Notes: a model not told the origin generated them from the letters alone. A DNA stretch of 7,978 nt from an uncultured Ruminococcus sp. (GCA_946612185.1 CAMOEP010000092.1:1-7978); one strand, 5' to 3'; shown: positions 1-6,006, numbered from the stretch's first letter. A program made the numbers and translations.

Positions 1-31
1 CAACGTGGGGGCGGTCAAGCTGGCTCAGCTT
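1..31 (-). repeat. Partial copy of 37-bp dispersed repeat (unit A5)
   Basis: On the minus strand these 31 bases are identical to the first 31 bases of the repeat unit at 4564-4600. The copy carries the hairpin core AAGCTG-AGC-CAGCTT and the CACGTTG tail, and is cut by the window edge, so the element probably continues to the left. Its orientation is opposite to the tandem units at 4490-4600, so positions 32-4489 lie between inverted copies. Confidence 0.9.
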
Positions 32-312
32 GAAAAAGTAAATGCTGTTGCCCTGTAATTCGTAATTATATGAATTATACATTAAAAAACTACCGGTATT
101 TGTAAGACTGCCGCAACAGAAAAACTAACAATGCCTAACAATTACACATTACAAATCACAATATAAAATTGGATTTTTTGTGAATTAATTATACTTAATA
201 AAGCAATTCGCCGCACTTAAATAACGAAAATTTAAGCCGCATTTTTGACATAAGGTAAAACTCCGGCTGCTGGATTTGTAAACTCCGCCGAAAATATATT
301 CTGTACATGGAA
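32..312. other. AT-rich intergenic DNA, no gene seen
   Basis: This stretch has no ORF with a ribosome site and no recognisable RNA gene. It has low-complexity A/T runs built from TAATT and ATTACA-like words, including a weak dyad TAATTC/GAATTA near 57-78. I see nothing functional in it beyond spacer DNA upstream of the mannanase promoter. Confidence 0.6.
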
Positions 313-347
313 ATTTCACAAAATATTATTGCAATCCTTTGTGAAAT
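313..347. promoter_or_regulatory. Candidate operator: 10-bp inverted repeat over the mannanase promoter
   Basis: ATTTCACAAA (313-322) and TTTGTGAAAT (338-347) are perfect inverted 10-mers separated by 15 bp. The right arm lies between the -35 (329-334) and -10 (352-357) boxes, and the left arm lies just upstream of the -35. It is upstream of the predicted transcription start, so it would act as DNA and not as an RNA hairpin. A dimeric repressor or activator site is the simplest reading. The binding protein is not identifiable from this window. Confidence 0.45.
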
Positions 348-357
348 AATCTATAAT
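329..357 (+). promoter_or_regulatory. Sigma-A-type promoter of the mannanase gene
   Basis: The -35 box is TTGCAA (329-334) and the -10 box is TATAAT (352-357), with an optimal 17-bp spacer. Transcription would start near 364, giving a leader of about 64 nt that ends in the ribosome site AGGAGG (415-420), 7 bases before the ATG. Confidence 0.7.
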
Positions 358-427
358 TAAGCTATCAGATAAAGGAAATCGGTATGCTTTTAGGTAAGGC
401 ACACCAACTAAAACAGGAGGAATCTAC

Positions 428-2458
428 ATGAAAAAGTTAAGTAAACTTATCTCATTCGCAGCCGCAGCGGTAATGACTGCTGCTTCTATGCCGGCTGTTA
501 TGCCCGTTGCTGACGCTGCTGACACATCTTTCCCCTACGTCGTTGAGGGCGAGAACTTAGAAGGCGCTACCCTCTGGACATCTATCTATGAAACTCAGCT
601 CCCCGGCTACAGCGGTGAGGGATTCACTTACCTCTCCGGCGGCGACCTGACATTCTCTGTTACTGTTCCTGAGGACGGTATGTACTCCATCGTCGTTAAA
701 GGCGCTCAGATCCTCAATGAGGAGGGACGTTTCCAGACTATCACAGTCAACGGCAGCGAGTACTCCAAGACCGTTCCCTATACTAAGGAGTGGACTGACT
801 TCGACTTCGGCATGGTTCGTCTGAACAAGGGCGAGAATACTATCTCATTCATTAATAAGTACGGCTACATGGCTATCGACTATGTTACAGTTTCCGAGGC
901 AGAGTTCCCCGACCTGTCTATCGCTGATACTACTCCTATCGACCCCAAGGCTTCACCTGAAGCAAAGTCACTGATGAAGTACCTGGGCAGCGTTTACGGA
1001 AAGAATATCCTCTCCGGTCAGCAGGAGATCTACGGCGGCGGTCACAGCGTTGAGACTACTATCCGCTACGACGCAACTGCTGATAAGTGCGTTGACTCCG
1101 ACGGCGTTGAGTATGAGATCGACAGAGATTCACTTGATACCGACAAGGACGGCAACAAGTTCTACTGGCACTGCACCGGCGCTGACGGTCAGGTTTATAC
1201 CTACAATACTCAGAACCGCAACTACGGCTACAATGACTATGGCTATGAAGTAAAGTACCTCAAGGAAACTACAGGCGTTGCACCTGCTATCAGAGGTTTC
1301 GACTTCGGAAGCTACTGCCCCTGCTATGCATGGGACGACGGCGTTGCACAGCGTATGATCGACTGGGGCAAAGACGGCGGTATCTGCACAGCTTCATGGC
1401 ATATCAACGTTCCTACAAACAAGGCTGACTATACTATGGGCGAGCCTCTCGACTTCGCTAAGACTACCTACTCAGAAAAGACCGACTTCGTTACTGCTAA
1501 CTGCATGGTCGAGGGTACATATGAGTATGAATACTTCCAGCTTTGCATCGACAACCTGGCTGCTGAACTGAAAAAGGTCGAGGCAGCAGGCGTTCCGATC
1601 ATCTTCCGCCCCCTCCACGAGGCTGAGGGTAACGGCCCTGAGGACGGCAAGGGTGCATGGTTCTGGTGGGCAAAGGAAGGCGCTGAGGTATACAAGCAGC
1701 TCTGGGCATTCCTCCAGGACGAACTTATGAACAAGCGTGATATCCACAACCTTATCTGGGAGCAGAACCTCTATACATGGGGCAATACTTCCGTTAACTG
1801 GTACTCCGGCGACGACAAGGTAGATATCGTCGGCTACGATAAGTACAATACACAGTACCACCGTCACGACGGCAACGCTTCCGGCGTTCCCAACGAGGAC
1901 GCTGAGGCAGGTATCTTCTATCAGCTTTATGATATGATCGACGGCAAGAAGATGATCGCAATGGCTGAGAACGACTCTATCCCCAGCCTGACAAATATGC
2001 TGGTTGAACACGCTTACTGGCTCTACTTCTGCCCCTGGTACGATTCTGAGCAGGCTCATTTCGTAACCGGTAAGGAGTACCAGAATGTCGATACTCTTAC
2101 TGAACTTTACCAGAGCGAATTCAACATCTCCCTGGACGAACTCCCTGCTGACCTTTACGGCAACGGTTCTTCCGCTTCAACAACTTCCACCGCAACTACT
2201 ACAAAAACCCCTGCATCTACAACAACTACAGTAGTGAGTAGTGATATTGTTTATGGTGACGCTGACGGCAGTAATGATATCTCGGTTTCGGACATCGTAA
2301 TAGTACTCCAGTACTCCGCAAATAAGGAGAAGTATCCCCTCGATGACGACGCTCTCACCGCTTGCGACGTTAACCTCGACAAGACCGTTGACTCCAAGGA
2401 CGCTGCCCTTATCCAGCAGGCTGACGCTGGTCTTATCACTCTCCCCTACACAAAGTAA
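428..2458 (+). CDS. Secreted CBM35-GH26-dockerin beta-mannanase (cellulosomal)
   Basis: Predicted endo-beta-1,4-mannanase (EC 3.2.1.78), exported and attached to a cellulosome scaffoldin. The 676 residues run in order. A signal peptide covers 1-30 (KK start, Ala-rich core, probable cut after ADA). A CBM35-like module at about 35-157 begins with VEGENLEGA; the family binds mannan or uronic-acid sugars. The GH26 catalytic domain spans about 175-570, with ILSGQQE at 194-200, AIRGFDF at 287-293 and RPLHEAEG at 394-401. From family knowledge E398 (after H397) is the acid/base and E514 in MAEND the nucleophile. A Thr/Ser-rich linker covers 578-606, and a type I dockerin 608-672 has two calcium loops (D611/D613/S615/S619/D622 and D647/N649/D651/D655/D658). 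The start has AGGAGG 7 bp upstream. Codon use is strongly biased, which suggests high expression. An acidic insert at about 214-275 is unusual. GH26 also includes a few other specificities, such as lichenase and mannobiose-releasing enzymes, but mannanase is most likely. Confidence 0.95.
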   Translation: MKKLSKLISFAAAAVMTAASMPAVMPVADAADTSFPYVVEGENLEGATLWTSIYETQLPGYSGEGFTYLSGGDLTFSVTVPEDGMYSIVVKGAQILNEEGRFQTITVNGSEYSKTVPYTKEWTDFDFGMVRLNKGENTISFINKYGYMAIDYVTVSEAEFPDLSIADTTPIDPKASPEAKSLMKYLGSVYGKNILSGQQEIYGGGHSVETTIRYDATADKCVDSDGVEYEIDRDSLDTDKDGNKFYWHCTGADGQVYTYNTQNRNYGYNDYGYEVKYLKETTGVAPAIRGFDFGSYCPCYAWDDGVAQRMIDWGKDGGICTASWHINVPTNKADYTMGEPLDFAKTTYSEKTDFVTANCMVEGTYEYEYFQLCIDNLAAELKKVEAAGVPIIFRPLHEAEGNGPEDGKGAWFWWAKEGAEVYKQLWAFLQDELMNKRDIHNLIWEQNLYTWGNTSVNWYSGDDKVDIVGYDKYNTQYHRHDGNASGVPNEDAEAGIFYQLYDMIDGKKMIAMAENDSIPSLTNMLVEHAYWLYFCPWYDSEQAHFVTGKEYQNVDTLTELYQSEFNISLDELPADLYGNGSSASTTSTATTTKTPASTTTTVVSSDIVYGDADGSNDISVSDIVIVLQYSANKEKYPLDDDALTACDVNLDKTVDSKDAALIQQADAGLITLPYTK

Positions 2459-2488
2459 CACACCTGACCGGCAGTCTCACCGCTGCCC

Positions 2489-2526
2489 TCTGGGGAAAAC
2501 CTTTTGAAAAAGGGTTATTCCCCAGA
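2489..2526 (+). repeat. Hairpin downstream of the mannanase, possible dispersed element
   Basis: TCTGGGGAA (2489-2497) pairs with TTCCCCAGA (2518-2526), and the stem continues with AACC/GGTT and TTT/AAA around small bulges to a tight loop at 2505-2508. It begins 31 bases after the stop codon. No T-run follows, so it is a poor intrinsic terminator. It could protect the 3' end of the mRNA. The sequence resembles short CCCCAGACCCC-type intergenic elements that I recall from Ruminococcaceae, but this is from memory and was not searched. Confidence 0.45.
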
Positions 2527-2553
2527 CCCCTTTCCTAAAACTTTCGGCTTTTG

Positions 2554-2634
2554 AAAAATCCCCCTCGGATATGGCTTACTGTACGATCACTAAAACGGCA
2601 AGTTTTAGTACGCCATATCTGAGGGGGATTTTTT
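2554..2634. terminator. Long bidirectional terminator between convergent genes
   Basis: Positions 2554-2575 pair with 2612-2633 over 22 bp with a single imperfect pair at 2567/2620. An inner stem, ACTAAAAC (2589-2596) with GTTTTAGT (2602-2609), closes a GGCAA loop. The stem base is a CCCCCTC/GAGGGGG clamp flanked by A-run and T-run, so each strand ends in a U-tract: six T at 2629-2634 on plus, five on minus. The imperfect pair is G-U in plus-strand RNA but C-A in minus-strand RNA, so it should work better on the mannanase transcript. Confidence 0.75.
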
Positions 2635-2689
2635 CAGGAGCGGAAGCTTTGAAAAAAGTCCGAAGAAAAGCCTGCTCCAACAGAATATC

Positions 2690-2741
2690 CTTAAAAGGCA
2701 GCCGCAAAGCCGTCAGGCGCTATTTGTGCGGTGTTGCCTTT
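2690..2741 (-). terminator. Candidate terminator of the two-component operon
   Basis: Read on the minus strand, AAAGGCA (2741-2735) pairs with TGCCTTT (2700-2694) and CCGCA (2731-2727) with TGCGG (2706-2702). A small inner GCC/GGC pair lies in the loop. Four T follow in TGCCTTTT. The hairpin starts inside the response regulator stop codon (2742-2740). The short U-run and internal loop make it moderate, and the longer hairpin at 2554-2634 would catch read-through. Confidence 0.5.
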
Positions 2742-3366
2742 ACTGTTTTACCTCGGTATAGTAGTAGACCGCAAGCTGAGTGCGGTCACGGAGGGCAAGC
2801 TTTTCAAGGAGGATACTGATGTAGTTTCTCACAGTGCCTTCGCTGAGGAACAGTTCACCGGCTATCTCCTTATTGCTCATACCCTCAGCCACCAGTTCCA
2901 TAATTTCACGTTCCTTGTCGCTGATACCGTGGGCGGCGAAGTCAAAGCTGCTCTTTGGCTTCATAAGTTCCGGCAGCCTTGTGATTATCTTGTCTCCGAA
3001 AACGCTCTGACCGTTCATAACTGCCTCCAGCGCCGGAGCGATGCCCTCAAAGTCCTGCTTGAGGATATACCCCTTTGCGCCCATATTCAGCGCTTTCATG
3101 ATATACTCATCGTCCGAGAAAGTGGTAAGGTATAGCAGTCTTGCGTCGGGGAATTCCTTTAGTATCTGCTCCCCTGCTTCAATACCGGTCATGCCCTCCA
3201 TGCGAATATCCATAAGCATAACGTCCGGCTTATGTGTCCGGTAAAGCTCTATCGCCTGCGCACCGCTGTTTCCCATGTCGCAAACGTTTATACCGCCGGC
3301 GGCTTCAAGTATAGTTTTCAGTGACAGCGCCACAAGTCTGTCATCGTCGATAACAACAATATTCAT
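2740..3366 (-). CDS. NarL/LuxR-family response regulator
   Basis: A 208-residue cytoplasmic DNA-binding regulator, expected to be phosphorylated by the kinase encoded just upstream. The receiver domain (1 to about 118) has the acidic pocket D7-D8-D9, phospho-acceptor D53 in LMDIRM, the conserved Thr T81 and Lys K103 in GYILKQD. A linker leads to a LuxR-type helix-turn-helix at about 148-203 (SDKEREIMELVAEGMSNKEI, then SEGTVRNYI). Length and domain order are normal for the family. The ATG overlaps the kinase stop codon as ATGA, with AGGAG 5 bases upstream inside the kinase gene, so the two are probably translationally coupled. Its target is not proven. The ABC operon starting at 5058, with a dyad at its promoter, is the best candidate. 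Confidence 0.95.
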   Translation of the reverse strand: MNIVVIDDDRLVALSLKTILEAAGGINVCDMGNSGAQAIELYRTHKPDVMLMDIRMEGMTGIEAGEQILKEFPDARLLYLTTFSDDEYIMKALNMGAKGYILKQDFEGIAPALEAVMNGQSVFGDKIITRLPELMKPKSSFDFAAHGISDKEREIMELVAEGMSNKEIAGELFLSEGTVRNYISILLEKLALRDRTQLAVYYYTEVKQ

Positions 3367-4430
3367 ACGTTCTCCTTTGGTATTGACATGAATATGCGGA
3401 ATCCCTCAGATGAAGCGCTGAAGCTTATCTGACCGCCTGCATCTGCGGCACGTTCACGCATATTTTTAAGTCCTATGCCATTTTCTCTGATAGTTCCGGG
3501 CGAGCCGTTGTCGTGTATCACAAGCTGATAAAAGCCGGGGTGTTCACGAAGTATAAGGTCGATACGGTCGCCGGAGGAATGTTTCGCCGCATTGGAAAGT
3601 CCCTCCTTGACCACGCCTGCAATACACAGCCGAACCTTTCCGGGGATATTTGCACCCAGGTCGTAGTCATAGTTCACCTTAAAGCGCTCCTGCGCCGCAC
3701 TCACGCAGTCATCGACCAGTTTTTTCAGGTCAACTGAATCATCGTGGAGGGTATGCACGCTTTCACGCATACTTGTCATTGCGGTATCGAGGGTAGCTTT
3801 CAGACCTTCCAGTGGTTCTTTCATATTCTCGTCCTTGTTGATGATGATAAGAGCGCCGGACTGCAAAAGCGCACGGGTCAGCATATGCCCCACGTTGTCA
3901 TGAATTTCACGGGCGATGCGGTTTCGTTCACGCATAGTTGCAAGGTTTATCTCGTTGTCCTGTGCCTGGACGAGCCGGGTATTCTGCTGGGAAAGGAGCA
4001 TATTTTTCCCGGCTATCTGGTCACGGAGACTTGTCAGGTTGCCGATAGTTTCCTCCATTTTTGACATTCGCAGGTATATTATAAGTGAGATCAAAGTCCC
4101 GGCAGCGGTAAGGACAAGCTGTTCCGGCAGGAAATTGTGAAGATGCGGAACTACGGTAATTGCCGGCAGTATCAGCGGAATTTTCTTCTCCCACAGAGCG
4201 TCGCACAATATCAGCGGCAGAGCCAGCAAAAACTGCGGGAATACCCCGCACATGAGGGAGTATCCTGCGATAAGCGCATATGCGCAGAATGTACCTGGAA
4301 AGCACTGGACAATACAGGAAATGCAGACCGCAGAGATAGCAGCCGCTACAGATGAAGCAGCGTTTTCCGACTGAGAAAGGCATATCATGCATAGTATCAG
4401 GACTGCGGACTTATCTATCAGTCTATTCAT
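3363..4430 (-). CDS. Membrane sensor histidine kinase, HisKA_3 family
   Basis: A 355-residue sensor kinase of the NarX/DesK/LiaS class. Residues 1-121 form about six hydrophobic helices with only short loops and no large outside domain, so it probably senses something in or at the membrane, or its partner transporter. A helical linker (122-165) leads to the phospho-acceptor motif REIHDNVGH with H177. The ATPase domain at about 262-352 has an N-box with E276 and N280, DNG at 307-309 and NGIGLKNM at 317-324. I chose the Met at 4430 and not the in-frame ATG at 4451, seven codons earlier. The earlier ATG lies between the -10 box and the expected transcription start, whereas 4430 has GGTGAT at 4439-4434. 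The response regulator follows with a 4-bp overlap. Confidence 0.93.
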   Translation of the reverse strand: MNRLIDKSAVLILCMICLSQSENAASSVAAAISAVCISCIVQCFPGTFCAYALIAGYSLMCGVFPQFLLALPLILCDALWEKKIPLILPAITVVPHLHNFLPEQLVLTAAGTLISLIIYLRMSKMEETIGNLTSLRDQIAGKNMLLSQQNTRLVQAQDNEINLATMRERNRIAREIHDNVGHMLTRALLQSGALIIINKDENMKEPLEGLKATLDTAMTSMRESVHTLHDDSVDLKKLVDDCVSAAQERFKVNYDYDLGANIPGKVRLCIAGVVKEGLSNAAKHSSGDRIDLILREHPGFYQLVIHDNGSPGTIRENGIGLKNMRERAADAGGQISFSASSEGFRIFMSIPKENV

Positions 4431-4433
4431 AAT

Positions 4434-4439
4434 ATCACC
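4434..4439 (-). promoter_or_regulatory. Ribosome site that decides the kinase start
   Basis: GGTGAT matches the 3' part of the consensus AAGGAGGTGATC and lies 3 bases before the ATG at 4430. That places the GGAGG-equivalent position about 7 bases upstream of the start. No comparable site could serve the ATG at 4451, which would not be on the mRNA if the promoter at 4453-4482 is used. Confidence 0.55.
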
Positions 4440-4452
4440 GTCTTTCACCATT

Positions 4453-4482
4453 AGTATACCACACCATTCCTTATTTTGTCAA
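4453..4482 (-). promoter_or_regulatory. Promoter of the two-component operon
   Basis: On the minus strand, TTGACA (4482-4477) and TATACT (4458-4453) are separated by 18 bp, close to the sigma-A consensus. Transcription should begin near 4446, leaving a leader of about 16 nt before the ATG at 4430. The -35 box lies 8 bp from the tandem repeats that start at 4490. Confidence 0.75.
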
Positions 4483-4489
4483 CCAAGCC

Positions 4490-4600
4490 AAGCTGCGTCA
4501 GCTTGACCACCCCCACGTTGACGCTCAAGCTGAGCCAGCTTGACCGCCCTCACGTTGTCGCTCAAGCTGAGCCAGCTTGACCGCCCCCACGTTGTCGCTC
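4490..4600 (+). repeat. Three tandem 37-bp repeat units (A1-A3)
   Basis: Units are 4490-4526, 4527-4563 and 4564-4600, with no spacers. Each starts with a short hairpin, AAGCTG-NNN-CAGCTT, followed by GACC, a C-rich tract and CACGTTG, and ends in CGCTC. A1 has CGT in the loop and A2 and A3 have AGC. A2 and A3 differ at one base (CCCTCAC against CCCCCAC). The units adjoin the two-component promoter on its upstream side. Confidence 0.95.
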
Positions 4601-4638
4601 GTTAACTCGCTTACTTTGGTAGAAACGGTGCTTTTTCC

Positions 4639-4690
4639 GTCGCTCAACCGTGTTTGCAATGGTACTAAGTTCTCCGGTAGAAATGTAAGG
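4639..4690 (+). repeat. Inner 52-bp repeat, copy B1
   Basis: It shares its first 27 bases exactly with 4771-4797 and then matches through AAGTTC, CCGG, AGAA and TAAGG with only a few changes (about 46 of 52 identical). The core is GTCGCTCAACCGTG followed by TTTGCAATGGTAC. It is in direct orientation to B2 at a 132-bp offset. Confidence 0.9.
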
Positions 4691-4770
4691 AACTGTCCAC
4701 ATAGGGATTCATGCACTTATTTTCCTCAAATTTTGCCGGTGACTGTGTTAAAAATCCTTGACATTTTGTC

Positions 4771-4822
4771 GTCGCTCAACCGTGTTTGCAATGGTACAAA
4801 GTTCACCGGCAGAATGATAAGG
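4771..4822 (+). repeat. Inner 52-bp repeat, copy B2
   Basis: Direct copy of 4639-4690, in the centre of the composite element. It differs at T/A, T/A and T/C single sites and in the triplet before TAAGG. Confidence 0.9.
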
Positions 4823-4848
4823 CGGCAAGTTCCCAGAATTACTGGAAT

Positions 4849-4883
4849 AGAACTTAGTACCATTGCAAACCAAGTTGAGCGAC
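4849..4883 (-). repeat. Inner repeat, inverted copy B3
   Basis: On the minus strand these 35 bases match the first 35 bases of B1 (4639-4673) at 32 positions. The differences cluster where B1 has CCGTG and this copy has CTTGG. Together with B1 it forms the inner part of the long inverted repeat. Confidence 0.9.
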
Positions 4884-4922
4884 GGAAAAATGTGATGTTC
4901 TAAAATGTAAGCGAGCGTAAGC

Positions 4923-4960
4923 AAGCGACAACGTGATATGTGGTCAAGCTGACGCAGCTT
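4923..4960 (-). repeat. Inverted copy of the 37-bp repeat (A4, 38 bp)
   Basis: On the minus strand it shares the AAGCTG-CGT-CAGCTT hairpin and GACCAC of unit A1, then has ATAT in place of the C tract, one base longer, before CACGTTGTCGCTT. It closes the right end of the composite element. Confidence 0.88.
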
Positions 4961-4961
4961 G

Positions 4962-4973
4962 TGACATTTGTCA
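4962..4973. promoter_or_regulatory. Short palindrome upstream of the ABC operon
   Basis: TGACA-TT-TGTCA is a dyad with perfect 5-bp arms about 60 bp upstream of the predicted ABC transcription start. It is short enough to be chance. It is listed because it lies beside the stronger dyad at 4980-5001. Confidence 0.25.
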
Positions 4974-4979
4974 TGTTAA

Positions 4980-5001
4980 AGTGGTGACGGCGGACACTAC
5001 T
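4980..5001. promoter_or_regulatory. Candidate response-regulator operator at the ABC promoter
   Basis: AGTGGTG (4980-4986) and CACTACT (4995-5001) form 7-bp inverted arms with one mismatch across an 8-bp spacer. The site covers the region where the -35 box would be, about 30-50 bp before the predicted start. NarL-type regulators typically bind such paired heptamers, and the adjacent promoter lacks a good -35. This fits activation by the regulator encoded at 2740-3366, which is inference. Confidence 0.4.
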
Positions 5002-5017
5002 CTTTTTTCGGGGGAAG

Positions 5018-5026
5018 TGTTATAAT
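5018..5026 (+). promoter_or_regulatory. Extended -10 promoter of the ABC operon
   Basis: TGTTATAAT is a perfect extended -10 (TGn-TATAAT). At 16-18 bp upstream only TACTCT-like sequence is present, so no real -35 box exists. Transcription would start near 5033, with AAAGGAG at 5043-5049 serving the ATG at 5058. A strong extended -10 with no -35 is typical of activator-dependent promoters. Confidence 0.6.
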
Positions 5027-5057
5027 ATCATCAGAAACCACGAAAGGAGCATCTGCA

Positions 5058-6005
5058 ATGAACACTGTTGTTAAAATAGAAAACCTCGTTAAACGCTACG
5101 GCGACCTTATCGCCCTTGACCACCTCTGCCTCGATATCTATGAGGGCGAAGTATTCGGTCTGCTCGGCCCGAACGGTTCTGGTAAGACTACCACAATAAA
5201 CTGCCTCCTGTCCCTGCTCTCCTACGACAAGGGAAGTATCCGGATATTCGGCAAGGAAATGACCCCCGTCAGCTACGACATAAAAAAGGATATCGGCATA
5301 ATCATGCAGAACGTGGCTGTTTTCGACGAACTCACCGTTTTCGAGAATATCGACTACTTCTGCGGTCTGTACATCAACGACAAGGCTAAACGCAGACAGT
5401 ATGTCAACGAAGCTATCGAATTCACCGGACTGAACGACTTCCAAAAATTTTACCCCAAGAAACTTTCCGGCGGTCTGCTTCGCCGTCTGAACATCGCCTG
5501 CGGTATCGCCCATAAGCCGAAACTCATTATCCTCGACGAACCAACCGTTGCTGTTGACCCCCAGAGCCGTAACAAGATCCTCGAAGGTATCCAGGAACTT
5601 AACCGCAATGGAACTACCATTATCTACACCTCTCACTACATGGAGGAGATAGAACAGATATGCACCCGCATAGCCATTATGGACAAGGGCAGAAAGATCG
5701 CTGAGGGTACTAAAGACCAGCTTAAACGCATGATAAAAAATACCGAAACTATCACCACCGAGCTGCTCGAACTGCCAGATAACGTTCTCAGCCAGATAAG
5801 CGCCCTGCCCCATGTTTACTCCGCTGACTACTCCGGCGACAAGCTGACTGTATGCTGTTCCGGCGGTAAACATAACCTTATCCGTGTACTCGACGTTCTC
5901 CAGAAAAACGACCTCAGCTTCGGCAGAGTATACACCGAACTGCCTACCCTTAATGACGTTTTCCTGGAAATAACCGGTACTGCGCTCAGAGACAAGGAGG
6001 ACTGA
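5058..6005 (+). CDS. ABC transporter ATP-binding protein (drug/peptide export type)
   Basis: A 315-residue ATPase that should power export through the two permeases encoded next. It has Walker A GPNGSGKT (37-44), Q-loop Q84, signature LSGGLLRR (136-143), Walker B LIILDEPT with D160 and E161, D-loop VAVDPQSR and switch His H193 in YTSHYMEE, so it looks catalytically complete. The C-terminal portion of about 90 residues ends with LNDVFLEITG, the tail found in DrrA/CcmA-type export ATPases. AAAGGAG lies 8 bases before the start. The stop codon overlaps the ribosome site region of the next gene, with one base between the genes. Substrate is unknown. Closest in plan is LnrL of the linearmycin-resistance transporter of Bacillus. 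Confidence 0.95.
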   Translation: MNTVVKIENLVKRYGDLIALDHLCLDIYEGEVFGLLGPNGSGKTTTINCLLSLLSYDKGSIRIFGKEMTPVSYDIKKDIGIIMQNVAVFDELTVFENIDYFCGLYINDKAKRRQYVNEAIEFTGLNDFQKFYPKKLSGGLLRRLNIACGIAHKPKLIILDEPTVAVDPQSRNKILEGIQELNRNGTTIIYTSHYMEEIEQICTRIAIMDKGRKIAEGTKDQLKRMIKNTETITTELLELPDNVLSQISALPHVYSADYSGDKLTVCCSGGKHNLIRVLDVLQKNDLSFGRVYTELPTLNDVFLEITGTALRDKED

Positions 6006-6006
6006 A

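Larger units (their letters stand above)
4490..4960. repeat. 471-bp composite palindromic repeat element (MITE-like)
   Basis: The left arm (4564-4673) and the right arm (4960-4849, read on minus) align along their whole length. Both have a 37/38-bp unit, a CGCTTAC-containing spacer, TTTTTCCGTCGCTCAAC and TTTGCAATGGTACTAAGTTCT. They differ by scattered substitutions and small indels. The roughly 175-bp centre carries one more direct copy of the inner repeat. No convincing gene is present; the ORFs crossing it start at non-ATG codons or lack a ribosome site. Large imperfect terminal inverted repeats without a transposase fit a non-autonomous element or a REP-like array. No clear target-site duplication was seen. 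Confidence 0.7.

Noticed and set aside
169..195. TTGGAT and TATACT as a second mannanase promoter
   Set aside because: The spacer is only 15 bp and the -35 is poor. In A/T-rich DNA such -10 words are expected by chance.
245..273. TTGACA (245-250) as a -35 box
   Set aside because: No -10-like hexamer occurs at 16-18 bp downstream (TGCTGG there), and a better promoter lies at 329-357.
1472..2059. 195-codon antisense ORF inside the mannanase gene
   Set aside because: It is a shadow of a strongly codon-biased gene on the plus strand, with no ribosome site and no recognisable domain.
2571..2819. Short plus-strand ORF starting inside the terminator hairpin
   Set aside because: It starts in a hairpin stem, has no ribosome site and runs into the antisense of the response regulator gene.
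4490..4600. CRISPR array
   Set aside because: The 37-bp units are directly adjacent with no spacers, and no cas genes are present. It is a plain tandem repeat.
4525..4716. 63-codon minus-strand ORF across the tandem repeats
   Set aside because: It has no ribosome site, is composed of repeat DNA and overlaps the ORF on the other strand. It resembles no family I recognise.
4577..4903. 108-codon plus-strand ORF with an internal repeated peptide (SLNRVCNGTKF twice)
   Set aside because: It begins with TTG, has no ribosome site and lies inside the inverted-repeat element. The repeated peptide is just the translation of the direct B1 and B2 copies, whose 132-bp offset is a multiple of three.
5031..5873. 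280-codon antisense ORF inside the ATPase gene
   Set aside because: The plus-strand frame carries every ABC ATPase motif. The antisense frame is a by-product of its codon bias.
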